DNA of 64,000 nt from Pseudoxanthomonas yeongjuensis (GTDB lineage: Bacteria; Pseudomonadota; Gammaproteobacteria; Xanthomonadales; Xanthomonadaceae), in contig NZ_PDWT01000001.1 in assembly GCF_010093345.1 (NCBI RefSeq), forward strand, positions 930,001-994,000. The letters run 5' to 3'. The notes beneath the pieces are model-generated. The model had not been told where the DNA came from, searched no databases, and was given only the letters and a program-made list of their open reading frames with translations. A program made the position numbers and the translations under genes. Positions 39,738 to 49,640 of this stretch are shown here, one piece after another; position 1 is the stretch's first letter, and each line of letters begins with the position of its first letter.

Positions 39738-40373
39738 TCAATCGGGCCGCGCGTCGGCGCGCCGGGTCTCGTCCAGGAACAGGCGCATGCGATCGGGGCT
39801 CTTTATTCCGGGCGCCGATTCGATGCCGCTGGATACATCCACGCCCCAGGGGCGTGCCGTGCGAATAGCAGTCGCCACGTTTTCGCTGCTCAGGCCACCC
39901 GCCAGAAAGAACGGTTTTTCGAGCTGCGGCACGCGTTTCCAGTCGAAGCGCTGGCCACTGCCTCCTTGCTCGCCCCTGGCGTGGCCGTCTAGCAAGTAGC
40001 CGTAAGCGGAAGGAAATTCAGCGGCCCGCACAGACGCGTCTTCGTCTTCGCTGGCCATGGCGATGGCTTTGAGGAAAGGCAGGCCGAACCCGGCGCAATA
40101 GGCGTCGGTTTCGCCGCCATGGAACTGCAGCAGATCCGGCCGCACGTTTTCGATCAGCGCTTCGATTTCTGCGAGCGTGTTGTCCATCACCAGAGCGACG
40201 ACCGCTATTTCTTCCGGCACCAGTTCACGCAGCATGCGCGCCTGCCCCAGCAGCAACTTGCGCGGACTCCGCGGCGCGAATACCAGGCCGACGTAGTCCA
40301 CGCCCAGCTCCACTGCCAGGCGCACGTCTTCGGCGCGGGTCAGGCCGCAGAATTTGATCCGGGTATGGGTCAT
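39738..40373 (-). CDS. trpF: phosphoribosylanthranilate isomerase
   Basis: Third step of tryptophan synthesis, an Amadori rearrangement, by a TIM barrel of 211 residues. IKFCGLTRAEDV holds the catalytic Cys, LLDG the Asp, and GGLSSENVATAI and VDVSSGIESAPGIK the phosphate site. ATG 40373 is used; the longer frame crosses repeats. It is cut off from trpBA by the LysR gene. Confidence 0.97.
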   Translation of the reverse strand: MTHTRIKFCGLTRAEDVRLAVELGVDYVGLVFAPRSPRKLLLGQARMLRELVPEEIAVVALVMDNTLAEIEALIENVRPDLLQFHGGETDAYCAGFGLPFLKAIAMASEDEDASVRAAEFPSAYGYLLDGHARGEQGGSGQRFDWKRVPQLEKPFFLAGGLSSENVATAIRTARPWGVDVSSGIESAPGIKSPDRMRLFLDETRRADARPD

Positions 40374-40380
40374 AGGAGCA

Positions 40381-40598
40381 GGAGCGAGAAACGAGTGGAG
40401 AGAAACGAGGAACGAGTATTTGTCATTCCAGCGCGCATTGGAATTCATTTTTACTTTTGTATTTCTACGCACTATAGACAAACAGGGAAAAGGGAAAGTC
40501 AAAATGGATGACCCCCCTTCGCTGTTATAAGGCGCTTTCGGCGTTCGCCGGGATGACGAACACTCTTTCCTCGTTTCTCCCTACTCGTTTCTCGCCCC
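40381..40598. repeat. long inverted repeat, AAACGAG-type (truA-trpF gap)
   Basis: Arms 40381-40429 and 40550-40598 are inverted copies, 42 of 49 bases identical, 120 bases apart. The outer part has AAACGAG, AAACGAG and GAACGAG modules as in the elements at 9.4 and 11.1 kb; the inner ends read GTCATTCC/GTCATCCC, and palindromes ATTCCA..TTGGAAT (40424-40444) and GGCG-TT-CGCC follow inside. The right arm codes for the last residues and the stop of truA. The remaining spacer is AT-richer and shows no gene. Confidence 0.85.
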
Positions 40599-41378
40599 CT
40601 CCGTCACTTCCCCCGGCAGCCCCCACAACGCCGGATACAGCGGCCCCAGGAACACCAGCCCATCCGCGGGCGCCGTCGGTCCCGCCAGCGTGCGGTCGCA
40701 ACCTGCGAGCAGTTCTGCGATCCAGGCTTGCGGCCGCTCTCCCCGGCCCACCATCAGCAGTGAACCGACGATGTTGCGGACCATGTGGTGCAGGAACGCG
40801 TTGGCCTGCACTTCGACGATCACCTGTTCGCCTTCGCGCACGATGGAAATCGCCTGCAGGTCGCGCACCGCGTGCGGGGCCTGGCAATGCACGGTGCGGA
40901 AGGCGTTGAAGTCGTTTTCGCCGAGCAGCGCCTGCGCCGCGCGATGCATGGCGTCGGCGTCCAGCGGCAGGCGTTCCCAGCTTAGCTGCTCCCGGCCCAG
41001 GGCCGGGCGCACCGCGCGGTTGAGGATGCGATAGCGGTAACGCCGCGCACGTGCGGAAAAACGCGCGTTGAAGTCTTCCGCCACCGGCAAGCACCAGCGC
41101 ACGCACACCGAAGGCGGCAGGCGCGTGGTCGTGCCCAGGCTCCAACTGCGCGGCGTGCGCGGTGCGTCGCTGTCGAAGTGCACCACCTGGCATTGCGCAT
41201 GCACCCCGGCATCGGTGCGGCCGGCGCAGACGACCTGGACCGGCATCGCGGCGACCGAAGACAAGGCGTCCTCCAGCGTGGCCTGCACGGTCGGTTCGCC
41301 GGGCTGCCCATGCGGACTGAGCCGTTGCCAGCCGCGGAAATCGCTACCGTCGTACTCGACGCCCAACGCGTACCGCAT
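40581..41378 (-). CDS. truA: tRNA pseudouridine(38-40) synthase
   Basis: Modifies uridines 38-40 in the anticodon arm of many tRNAs; 265 residues. The catalytic Asp is in [11 protein letters not shown], with [12 protein letters not shown] at the N terminus and [16 protein letters not shown] near the C-terminal third. ATG 41378 (MRYALGVEY) is the family start. The C-terminal GARNE and stop are encoded by the adjoining repeat arm. Confidence 0.97.
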   Translation of the reverse strand: MRYALGVEYDGSDFRGWQRLSPHGQPGEPTVQATLEDALSSVAAMPVQVVCAGRTDAGVHAQCQVVHFDSDAPRTPRSWSLGTTTRLPPSVCVRWCLPVAEDFNARFSARARRYRYRILNRAVRPALGREQLSWERLPLDADAMHRAAQALLGENDFNAFRTVHCQAPHAVRDLQAISIVREGEQVIVEVQANAFLHHMVRNIVGSLLMVGRGERPQAWIAELLAGCDRTLAGPTAPADGLVFLGPLYPALWGLPGEVTEGARNE

Positions 41379-41400
41379 CAGCAGCGTTTCATTGCTAAGG

Positions 41401-43134
41401 TCAGCCGATCTCGCGCAGCAGCTGCGTCGCTTCGTTGCGCGCGACGGCATCGCCGCCGGCGACCACTTCGTTGAGCAGGTCGCGCGCGGTCTCCAGGTCG
41501 CCCAGGTCCAGGTAGGCGATGGCCAGCTCCAGGCGCTCGCGTCCCGCCGGCGCGGCGTTCAATGGCGCCACGTTCAGGCCGCCATCGCCGGTATGCCAGG
41601 TGGGATTGATCGCGGCCGTGGTCCAGGCCTGCGGAGCCGGGGTGGGAGTTGCCGCGAATCCGGGCTGGTCATCGTCTTCGGCGAGCGTCGCCGGAATTTC
41701 GTCTTCTTCCTGGGCTTCGAGGGTTGCATCCACGGTCGCGGCGGCTTCCTCGCGCGCGCTTCCGGCCGCCGGCATCGCCGCGGCCAACGCCGCGCTGTCG
41801 TAGCCGGAACGCTTGGGGGCGACCGCCACCGACGGCTTGCGGCGGCTGATCAGCCAGCCCACCACCAGGCCGGCCACCAGCAGGCCCAGCCCGGCCCACA
41901 TCCACAACGGCTGCGAAGCATCGCCCTGCGACTTGGCCAGGCGCTGCTGCGCGGCGGCCAGTTCGCTGTCCTTCATCGCGATCAGCTTGCCCTGCTGCTG
42001 CTTGATGCTTTCCAGTTCGGCGACCTGGGCGCGCAGTTCCTGCACTTCCGATTCGCGCGCCGCCAGCTCTTCCTTGGTCAGCGTCAATTGTTGGTTCGCC
42101 AGCATGTCACCCTCGCCTTCGGCATCGATGCCGGATTGTGTTCCCGCCCGGGTCGCCGCACTGGCGGCGGGCGGTGCGATCTCGAGCCTGGCCTCGGCGA
42201 CCTTCGAAGCCGTGGCCGGCGCGCGCGTGGGCGCCGGGGCGGCCATCGATTCGACCGGTTGCGGGATCGGCCTGCGCGCCTGGCGCCATTCGGCCATCTG
42301 CTCGCGGACCAGTGCGGCGGCTTCGGACCTGCCAAGCTGCGCCTGTTCCGCCGACTGCGGTACGCGCAGCACCGCACCCTGCTTCAGGCGGTTGATGTTG
42401 CCGTTGATGAACGCCTCGGGATTGGCCCGCAGCAGCGCCAGCATGGTCTGGTCCAGGCTGTAATCCTGGCCCAGGTCGCGGGCGATCTGCGACAGGGTCT
42501 GTCCGCGTTGCACTTCGATCCGGCCATTGATGGCAGCCGGGACCACGGGCGTCGGGGCCGGTGCGGCCGGGACAGCAGCGGGCGCTGGGGCAGCGGGAGC
42601 GGGAGCGGGAATTTCAGCCGGAGGAGCAACCGGCTCGCCCGCAATGGCGGCTTCCGGTTCGCGAATGATGGTGTTGGAAGGCGGCGGCAACGGCGCTTCG
42701 ATGATCGGCTGGCTGGCCGCGGCCAAGGCACCGGGCGTATCCACCAGCGCCGAATATTCGCGCACCAGGCGGCCCTGGCCCCAATCCACTTCGATCAGGA
42801 AATTGAGCGCCGCGACCTGCACCGGCTCCTGGCTGGTGACCCGCACGACCGCACGGCCATCGTCGCTCAGGCCCACGGCGAAGCTGAGGTTGTTGATCAG
42901 GCCTTCCGGCCGCGCCAGGCCCACGCGTTCGAAGGTGACCGGCGAAGCCAGGCGTACCTGCAGCTGTTCCAGTTCGCCCGGTTCGCTGGAGATGATCGGG
43001 ATTTCCGCCACCAGCGGCTGGCCGGGCTGCGATTTGACCCGGATTTCGCCCAAGCCGAGGGCCATGGCCGCGCCACTGAGCAGCAGCAGCGCCACGCCGG
43101 CCAACCCGCGCAGGCCCCATGAACGGAATTTCAT
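41401..43134 (-). CDS. fimV: FimV/HubP family polar protein
   Basis: Pole-organising, peptidoglycan-binding inner-membrane protein linked to type IV pili, 577 residues (Pseudomonas FimV is over 900). Parts: signal peptide ([15 protein letters not shown]), FimV N-terminal domain ([18 protein letters not shown]), Pro/Ala linker, a LysM motif ([15 protein letters not shown], about residues 205-255), a Gln/Glu coiled coil near 365-395, a membrane helix ([17 protein letters not shown], about 405-425) and the C-terminal FimV domain ([20 protein letters not shown]). Short because the acidic cytoplasmic region is reduced. It is in the conserved asd-fimV-truA order. Confidence 0.92.
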   Translation of the reverse strand: MKFRSWGLRGLAGVALLLLSGAAMALGLGEIRVKSQPGQPLVAEIPIISSEPGELEQLQVRLASPVTFERVGLARPEGLINNLSFAVGLSDDGRAVVRVTSQEPVQVAALNFLIEVDWGQGRLVREYSALVDTPGALAAASQPIIEAPLPPPSNTIIREPEAAIAGEPVAPPAEIPAPAPAAPAPAAVPAAPAPTPVVPAAINGRIEVQRGQTLSQIARDLGQDYSLDQTMLALLRANPEAFINGNINRLKQGAVLRVPQSAEQAQLGRSEAAALVREQMAEWRQARRPIPQPVESMAAPAPTRAPATASKVAEARLEIAPPAASAATRAGTQSGIDAEGEGDMLANQQLTLTKEELAARESEVQELRAQVAELESIKQQQGKLIAMKDSELAAAQQRLAKSQGDASQPLWMWAGLGLLVAGLVVGWLISRRKPSVAVAPKRSGYDSAALAAAMPAAGSAREEAAATVDATLEAQEEDEIPATLAEDDDQPGFAATPTPAPQAWTTAAINPTWHTGDGGLNVAPLNAAPAGRERLELAIAYLDLGDLETARDLLNEVVAGGDAVARNEATQLLREIG

Positions 43135-43220
43135 CCCGCCCTGCCTCATCACCATGTCGCAGCCTGTGTCATGGGCATTCCCCTTTCCTCGCGGTGCCGA
43201 ATATAGCCCTAGCGGTCCGA

Positions 43221-44249
<1,029 letters not shown>

Positions 44250-44280
44250 TTCTTCTTCGACAGGTGGGGGTGGGGTTTCG

Positions 44281-44356
44281 TGTAGGAGCGGGCCTTGCCC
44301 GCGATGCTCTTACGCGATCTGGCCGAAAGGCATCGCGCCCAAGGGGCGCTCCTACG
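44281..44356. repeat. REP doublet upstream of asd
   Basis: Arm 44281-44306 (TGTAGGAGCGGGCCTTGCCC...) faces 44331-44356 in inverted order. The inner stems differ: GGGC-CTT-GCCC in one arm and GCCC-CTT-GGGC in the other, so each arm keeps its own fold. Confidence 0.85.
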
Positions 44357-44387
44357 TGGACGTTGAAGGATAACGGAACGCGGGCGC

Positions 44388-45371
44388 TTACGCGCCGATC
44401 TGATTCGGCGGCGAACCCGCATCCGGTCCGAAGCCCATCGCCGCGATCAAATTATCCACCGCCAGCGACACCATCGCCCGTCGGGTCGCCAGGCTGCCGC
44501 TGGCGATATGCGGGGTCAGGACCACGTTGCGCAGCGCCAGCAACCGCGGATCCACCGCGGGCTCGCCTTCGAATACATCCAGTCCCGCCGCCGCCAGCCT
44601 GCCATTGCCCAGCGCATCGGCCAACGCGCCTTCATCGACGATGCCGCCGCGGGCGATGTTCACCAGCGTGGCGGTAGGTTTCATCTGCAACAGTGCGCGT
44701 GCATCGATCAGATGGTGGTTTTCCTTCGAGTAAGGCAGCACCAGCACCAGGTGATCGGCCTGGGCAAGCAGCGCGTCGAAACCGACGTATGAGGCACGTG
44801 TCTGGCGCTCGACGGCTTCCGGCAGGCGGCTGCGGTTGTGGTACAGCACCTTCATGTCGAACCCGGACGCGCGCCGGGCGATGCCCTGCCCGATCCGGCC
44901 CATGCCCAGGATGCCCAGGGTGCTGCCATGCAGGTCTGCGCCGAGCAGGTTCTGGAACGACCATTGCCGCCAGTGCCCTTCGCGCAGCCAGCGCTCGGCC
45001 TCGGTGATGCGGCGCGCGGTGGCCATCAGCAGGGCGAAACCGAAATCGGCGGTGGTCTCGGTCAGCACGTCCGGTGTGTTGGTGGCGATGATCCCCGCCG
45101 CCGACAGTGCCGGGACATCGAGGTTGTTGTAGCCGACGCCGACATTGGCGATCGCCCGCAGCCGCTGCGCACCTGCGATCTGTTCGCTACCGATGCGCTC
45201 GTTGAGGGTGATCAGCGCGCCATCGACTTCGGCGAGCGCGGCTGAAACCTGTTGCGGGGTGTATTCGGAGACTTGCGACGTCGAAACGACTTCGAAATAT
45301 TCCCCCAGCCTGGCGATGACGTCATCGAACAGGGGTTGCGACACCCAGACGCGCGGGCGCGATTCAGCCAT
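44388..45371 (-). CDS. D-isomer 2-hydroxyacid dehydrogenase
   Basis: NAD(P)-dependent reductase of 327 residues, close to glyoxylate/hydroxypyruvate reductases. NAD site [16 protein letters not shown], then the catalytic Arg in [13 protein letters not shown], Glu in LDVFEGEP and His in [12 protein letters not shown] 45371 overlaps the aroC end by 8 bases, so it is read in the same operon. Substrate is not determined. Confidence 0.9.
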   Translation of the reverse strand: MAESRPRVWVSQPLFDDVIARLGEYFEVVSTSQVSEYTPQQVSAALAEVDGALITLNERIGSEQIAGAQRLRAIANVGVGYNNLDVPALSAAGIIATNTPDVLTETTADFGFALLMATARRITEAERWLREGHWRQWSFQNLLGADLHGSTLGILGMGRIGQGIARRASGFDMKVLYHNRSRLPEAVERQTRASYVGFDALLAQADHLVLVLPYSKENHHLIDARALLQMKPTATLVNIARGGIVDEGALADALGNGRLAAAGLDVFEGEPAVDPRLLALRNVVLTPHIASGSLATRRAMVSLAVDNLIAAMGFGPDAGSPPNQIGA

Positions 45372-46476
45372 GGCCGCTGTCTGCGGGCGCGTTGCCGGGA
45401 ATCAACGGAACGACCGGACCGACATCGCCGCACTGGGCACGGTGGCGCAGGGCCTGGTCGATCAGCACCAGCGCCATCATCGCCTCGGCGATCGGGGTGG
45501 CGCGGATGCCGACGCAGGGATCGTGGCGGCCGGTGGTGATCACTTCGGTCGCGTTGCCTTCGATGTCCACCGTATTGCCCGGCAGGCGCAGGCTGGAAGT
45601 CGGTTTCAACACGATCGAGGCGGTGACCTGCTGGCCGGTGGAAATGCCGCCGAGGATGCCGCCGGCATGGTTGGAGAGGAAACCGTCCGGGGAGATCTCG
45701 TCACGATGCCCGGTGCCTTTCTGCGCCACCGCGGCGAAACCGTCGCCGATCTCCACGCCCTTGACCGCGTTGATGCTCATCAGCGCCGCCGCCAGTTCGC
45801 CGTCGAGCTTGCCGTAGATCGGCTCGCCCCAGCCGGGCGGCACGCCATCGGCGACCACGTTGACCCGCGCGCCGACCGAATCGCCGGATTTGCGCAACGC
45901 GTCCATGTAGCTTTCCAGCACCGGCACCTGTTCGGCCGAGGGCCAGAAGAACGGATTGTCCTCGACCGCGTTCCAGTCGAAGCCCTGCGGAGTGATTTCG
46001 CCCAGCTGCGACAGATAACCGCGCACGTGCACGCCGTGATGCAGCGCCAGCCATTTCTTGGCGATCACCGCCGCGGCCACGCGCATGGTGGTCTCACGTG
46101 CCGAGGAGCGCCCGCCACCACGCGGGTCGCGGATGCCGTATTTCTGCCAGTAGGTGTAGTCGGCGTGGCCGGGACGGAACTGGTCGGCGATCCTGCCGTA
46201 GTCCTTGCTGCGCGCGTCGGTGTTGCGGATCAGCAGGGCGATGGGCGTGCCTGTGGTCCTGCCCTCGTACACGCCGCTGAGGATTTCCACTTCATCGGCT
46301 TCGTGCCGTGCCGAGGTATGCCGCGACTTGCCGGTGGCGCGACGATCCAGGTCGTGGCGGAATTCTTCCACCGCGATCTCCAGTCCAGGCGGGCAACCAT
46401 CGATCACGCAGCCGATAGCGGGGCCGTGTGATTCGCCGAAGGTGGTGACGCGGAACAGATGGCCGAAGGTATTCAC
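45364..46476 (-). CDS. aroC: chorismate synthase
   Basis: Last step of the shikimate pathway (EPSP to chorismate, reduced FMN needed), 370 residues. The signatures [38 protein letters not shown] and [17 protein letters not shown] are intact. GTG 46476 is preferred, with AAAGGCAAG just upstream; the ATG at 46500 lies inside the inverted repeat that bounds the GIY-YIG element. Confidence 0.96.
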   Translation of the reverse strand: MNTFGHLFRVTTFGESHGPAIGCVIDGCPPGLEIAVEEFRHDLDRRATGKSRHTSARHEADEVEILSGVYEGRTTGTPIALLIRNTDARSKDYGRIADQFRPGHADYTYWQKYGIRDPRGGGRSSARETTMRVAAAVIAKKWLALHHGVHVRGYLSQLGEITPQGFDWNAVEDNPFFWPSAEQVPVLESYMDALRKSGDSVGARVNVVADGVPPGWGEPIYGKLDGELAAALMSINAVKGVEIGDGFAAVAQKGTGHRDEISPDGFLSNHAGGILGGISTGQQVTASIVLKPTSSLRLPGNTVDIEGNATEVITTGRHDPCVGIRATPIAEAMMALVLIDQALRHRAQCGDVGPVVPLIPGNAPADSGHG

Positions 46477-46493
46477 TTGCTTGCCTTTTTTGC

Positions 46494-46914
46494 TCGTCAT
46501 TCCCGCGAAGGCGGGAATCGCTCTTCGCTCTACTGCTTTTTACGTTGAGACCAGAACCCTACCCAACAATGTCATCCCACAAATCCCGCCACTCCGGATT
46601 GAACTCCTGCACCAGCCGCAACTTCCATTCGCGGTTCCACTTTTTCAGCTGCTTCTCGCGAAGGATTGCCGACTCCATCGTGCCGTGCAACTCGTACCAG
46701 GCGAGCATCGTCACGTTGTAACGTCTGGTGAAGCCTTCGACGATATGCTCGCGGTGTTGCCAGGTACGGGCGACCAGGTCGCTGGTGACGCCGATGTATA
46801 ACGTCCCTCGTTTCCCGGTTGCAAGCATGTAGACGGCGGGCTGTTTCACGAGCAACTCACAGGTCACCCGAAAGTCAAAAGCAGGAGCGATTCCCGCCTT
46901 CGCGGGAATGACGA
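46494..46914. mobile_element. 421-bp unit with 30-bp terminal inverted repeats carrying a GIY-YIG gene
   Basis: 46494-46523 and 46885-46914 are perfect 30-base inverted repeats. Each contains ATTCCCGC and GCGGGAAT as a palindrome, the pattern known as dRS3 in Neisseria and common in Xanthomonadaceae. CTGCTTTT next to the inner edge recurs on both sides. The only gene inside is a small GIY-YIG nuclease. No target duplication is visible. Whether the unit moves is inference. Confidence 0.6.
46559..46849 (-). CDS. small GIY-YIG nuclease family protein
   Basis: Stand-alone GIY-YIG domain of 96 residues, the size of UPF0213/YhbQ-like proteins. Core VYMLATGKRGTLYIGVTSDL gives the GIY and YIG elements; Arg in LVARTWQH, Tyr/His in the middle and Glu in TMESAILREKQLKKW are the expected catalytic positions. 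GTG 46849 (VKQPAVYML) fits relatives; an in-frame GTG at 46867 would add six residues. It lies between prmB and aroC inside perfect inverted repeats. Confidence 0.88.
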   Translation of the reverse strand: MKQPAVYMLATGKRGTLYIGVTSDLVARTWQHREHIVEGFTRRYNVTMLAWYELHGTMESAILREKQLKKWNREWKLRLVQEFNPEWRDLWDDIVG

Positions 46915-46946
46915 CCTTACTCTTTCATGCCCGCGCACTTACTTTT

Positions 46947-47876
46947 TCAGCCTCGCGCATTCGCCAATTCGCGGATCCGCGGGTGGTGCACGATCAGCTC
47001 CGCGCATTCGACCGCGAAGATGCCCATCTGCCCGACCTTGAACTCGATCCAGGCGAACTCGACGTCCGGCAGCAGCTTCACCAGCGCGTGTTCGGATTCG
47101 CCGACCTCGCAGATCAGCAGGCCGTCCTGACTCAGGTGCAGCGGCGCGTCGCGCAGGATCTTCAGCACCAGGTCCAGGCCATCGTCGCCGGCGCGCAGGC
47201 CCAGTTCCGGCTCGTAGGAATATTCCTGCGGCAGCGCGTCGGTTTCCGCATCGGTCACGTACGGCGGATTGGTGACGATCAGCTGGTAATGCTCGCCCGA
47301 GAGGCCGGCGAACAGGTCCGACTTGAAGAAACGCACGTTGTCGGCGTGCAGGCGCGCCTTGTTTTCGGCCGCCAGGGCCAGCGCATCGTCGCTGAGGTCC
47401 ACGCCGTCCACGTGCCAGTCCGGGTGGTAGTGGCCCATGGCGATGGCGATGCAGCCCGAACCGGTGCACAGGTCCAGCGCGCGGCGCACCTCGCGGCCGC
47501 CCAGCCACGGCTCGAAGCCGCTCTCGATCAACTCGGCGATCGGCGAACGCGGCACCAGCGCGCGGGTGTCGCTCTTGAAGTTGAGGCCCGCGAACCAGGC
47601 TTCGCCGGTCAGGTAGGCGACCGGCACGCGCTCCTCGATGCGCCGCTCGAACAAGGCCAGGATCTCGGCCTTCTCCGCCGTGGTCACCCGCGCCTGGCCA
47701 TAGGCCGGGCCCAGATCGGGTGGCAGATGCAGGGTGTGCAGGACCAGGTGCGTGGCTTCGTCCAGCGCGTTGTCGTAGCTGTGCCCGAAGGTCAGGTCGG
47801 AGGCGTTGAAACGGCTGGCGCCGTAGCGGATCAAGTCGATGATCGTATGCAGTTCGGCGGCCGGGTCGGCAGTCAT
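46947..47876 (-). CDS. prmB: ribosomal protein L3 N5-glutamine methyltransferase
   Basis: SAM-dependent methyltransferase of 309 residues that methylates a Gln of L3. The N-terminal helical domain precedes the SAM motif LDLCTGSGCIAIAMG and the substrate motif VTNPPYVTDAE. VPVAYLTGEAWFAGLNF is characteristic of the PrmB branch. It is divergent from the SCO gene across 99 bases and is followed by the GIY-YIG unit, then aroC. Confidence 0.95.
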   Translation of the reverse strand: MTADPAAELHTIIDLIRYGASRFNASDLTFGHSYDNALDEATHLVLHTLHLPPDLGPAYGQARVTTAEKAEILALFERRIEERVPVAYLTGEAWFAGLNFKSDTRALVPRSPIAELIESGFEPWLGGREVRRALDLCTGSGCIAIAMGHYHPDWHVDGVDLSDDALALAAENKARLHADNVRFFKSDLFAGLSGEHYQLIVTNPPYVTDAETDALPQEYSYEPELGLRAGDDGLDLVLKILRDAPLHLSQDGLLICEVGESEHALVKLLPDVEFAWIEFKVGQMGIFAVECAELIVHHPRIRELANARG

Positions 47877-47975
47877 GGCAAGGCTTTCGCAGGGTCGGCC
47901 CCGGATTATAGGGGGCGTGAAGCGGATGCGCCGGTATCATGGGCGCTTGCCAAGACGGATTGCCCGGATCACCCC

Positions 47976-48629
47976 ATGTTCAACCGCAGAATCGGCTTCA
48001 TCCTCGTCATCGCCCTGGCCGCCGGCCTGGGCCTGCTCGCCGCCCAGAAGTATTTCGGGAGCACTGCCAGCAGCCCGCGCTGGCCGGAAACGAAGAGCAT
48101 CACGATGTTCCCGCAGGCGCGCGCCCTGCCCGCCTTCTCCCTGCGCCAGTCCGATGGCACGCAGTTGGCCTCAGGCGAATTGAACGGGCACTGGACCCTG
48201 GTGTTCCTGGGCTTCACCTACTGCCCGGACGTGTGCCCGACCACCCTGGCCGAATTGGCCCAGGCCCAGAACCAGTGGAAGTCGCTGCCCGACAGCACCC
48301 GCCCGCGCGTGCTGTTCGTGTCGGTCGACCCGGAGCGCGACACCCCCACCCGGATCGGCGAATACGCCCACGCCTTCCATGCCGATACGCTGGCGGCGAC
48401 CGCCGACGTGCCTACCCTGGAGAATTTCGCCAGGTCGATGATGTTCGTGTTCCAGAAGATGCCGGGGAAGAATTTCGACCAGAATCCCGACGACTACACG
48501 ATGGATCATTCGGCGAATATCGCCGTACTCGACCCGCAGGGACGCATGGTCGGCTTCATCAAGCCCCCCTTCCAGCCCAAGGCCATCGCCGACGACATGA
48601 CTGCCCTGACCAGGGCCTCGATGCAATGA
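47976..48629 (+). CDS. SCO1/SenC family copper chaperone
   Basis: Membrane-anchored thioredoxin-fold protein that helps load copper into cytochrome oxidase, 217 residues. An uncleaved N-terminal helix ([18 protein letters not shown]) precedes the copper motif [12 protein letters not shown] and a distal His in [14 protein letters not shown] 47976 gives the proper membrane anchor. It overlaps psd by 4 bases. Confidence 0.94.
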   Translation: MFNRRIGFILVIALAAGLGLLAAQKYFGSTASSPRWPETKSITMFPQARALPAFSLRQSDGTQLASGELNGHWTLVFLGFTYCPDVCPTTLAELAQAQNQWKSLPDSTRPRVLFVSVDPERDTPTRIGEYAHAFHADTLAATADVPTLENFARSMMFVFQKMPGKNFDQNPDDYTMDHSANIAVLDPQGRMVGFIKPPFQPKAIADDMTALTRASMQ

Positions 48630-49480
48630 GTCTGGTCACCCGCCTGACTTACCTGCTGCCGCATCGGCTGGCGTCCTCGCTGGCACGGCGACTGGCGTAT
48701 TCGCCCTCGCCGCGGACCAAGCAATGGCTGATCGACACGGTGACCCGCAAGTTCGGCGTCGACCTGGGCGAAGCCGCGCAGCCGGACCCGACCGCCTACC
48801 CGACCTTCAATGCCTTCTTCACCCGCGCGCTGAAACCGGGCGCGCGCCTCGCCGACCCGGACCCGCGCACCCTGCTGATGCCCGCCGACGGCCGCATCAG
48901 CCAGTGCGGTCCGATCCGGTCCGGACGCATTTTCCAGGCCAAGGGCCGTTCGTTCACCGCAGCCGAACTGCTGGGCGATGCGGAAGCCGCCAAACCTTTC
49001 GAGAACGGCCTGTTCGCCACCGTGTACCTGTCGCCGAAGGACTATCACCGCGTGCATATGCCGTGGACCGGCACCCTGCGCGAAACGGTGCATGTGCCAG
49101 GCCGGCTTTTCAGCGTAGGCACGGCCGCGGTGGCGACAGTCCCGCGCCTGTTCGCGCGCAACGAACGCCTGGTCTGCCATTTCGACACCAGCTTCGGGCC
49201 GATGGCCTCGGTGATGGTCGGCGCGCTGTTGGTATCCGGCGTGGAAACGGTGTGGAGCGGCGTGGAAATCCCGCGCTACGGCGATGCGATCACGCGCAAG
49301 GACTGGCGTGGGAAGGGAATCGTTTTGGAACGCTTCGCGGAGATGGCCCGTTTCAACTACGGCTCGACGGTGATCGTGCTGCTGCCGCCGGGGGTGGCGG
49401 AGCTTTCACTGGAGTTGGTTGCAGAAGCTCCGGTACGACTCGGGCAAGCCTTGGCCCGGCGCATTCCAGGCACTGTCTGA
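48626..49480 (+). CDS. psd: phosphatidylserine decarboxylase proenzyme
   Basis: Makes phosphatidylethanolamine at the inner membrane; 284 residues. The proenzyme cuts itself at the Ser of FNYGSTV (LGST motif) to create the pyruvoyl group, leaving a short alpha chain. Other signatures are [22 protein letters not shown] and [13 protein letters not shown]. Translationally coupled to the SCO gene. Confidence 0.97.
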   Translation: MSLVTRLTYLLPHRLASSLARRLAYSPSPRTKQWLIDTVTRKFGVDLGEAAQPDPTAYPTFNAFFTRALKPGARLADPDPRTLLMPADGRISQCGPIRSGRIFQAKGRSFTAAELLGDAEAAKPFENGLFATVYLSPKDYHRVHMPWTGTLRETVHVPGRLFSVGTAAVATVPRLFARNERLVCHFDTSFGPMASVMVGALLVSGVETVWSGVEIPRYGDAITRKDWRGKGIVLERFAEMARFNYGSTVIVLLPPGVAELSLELVAEAPVRLGQALARRIPGTV

Positions 49481-49561
49481 CCGCAAGCCCCAGGCGCGTT
49501 GCGACGCGCTCATTGCCATCAGTTCCCTGTTTTCGCGCGGCGCGGCCCGGATTCCAGCTTC

Positions 49562-49627
49562 TGTGGGAGGGGCTTCAGCCCCGACGCTTTAATCACCAAA
49601 GCAGTCGGGGCTGAAGCCCCTCCCACA
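49562..49627. repeat. perfect hairpin between convergent psd and mltD
   Basis: 24-base arms 49562-49585 and 49604-49627 are perfect complements (TGTGGGAGGGGCTTCAGCCC core), and the first spacer bases GCTTT pair with AAAGC. It lies between two convergent genes and probably ends transcription both ways. No other feature is seen in 49481-49640. Confidence 0.85.
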
Positions 49628-49640
49628 TTCGTGGCTACTG

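Noticed and set aside
46495-46500. aroC starting at ATG 46500
   Set aside because: This ATG is inside the element's inverted repeat; GTG 46476 has a ribosome site and fits relatives better.
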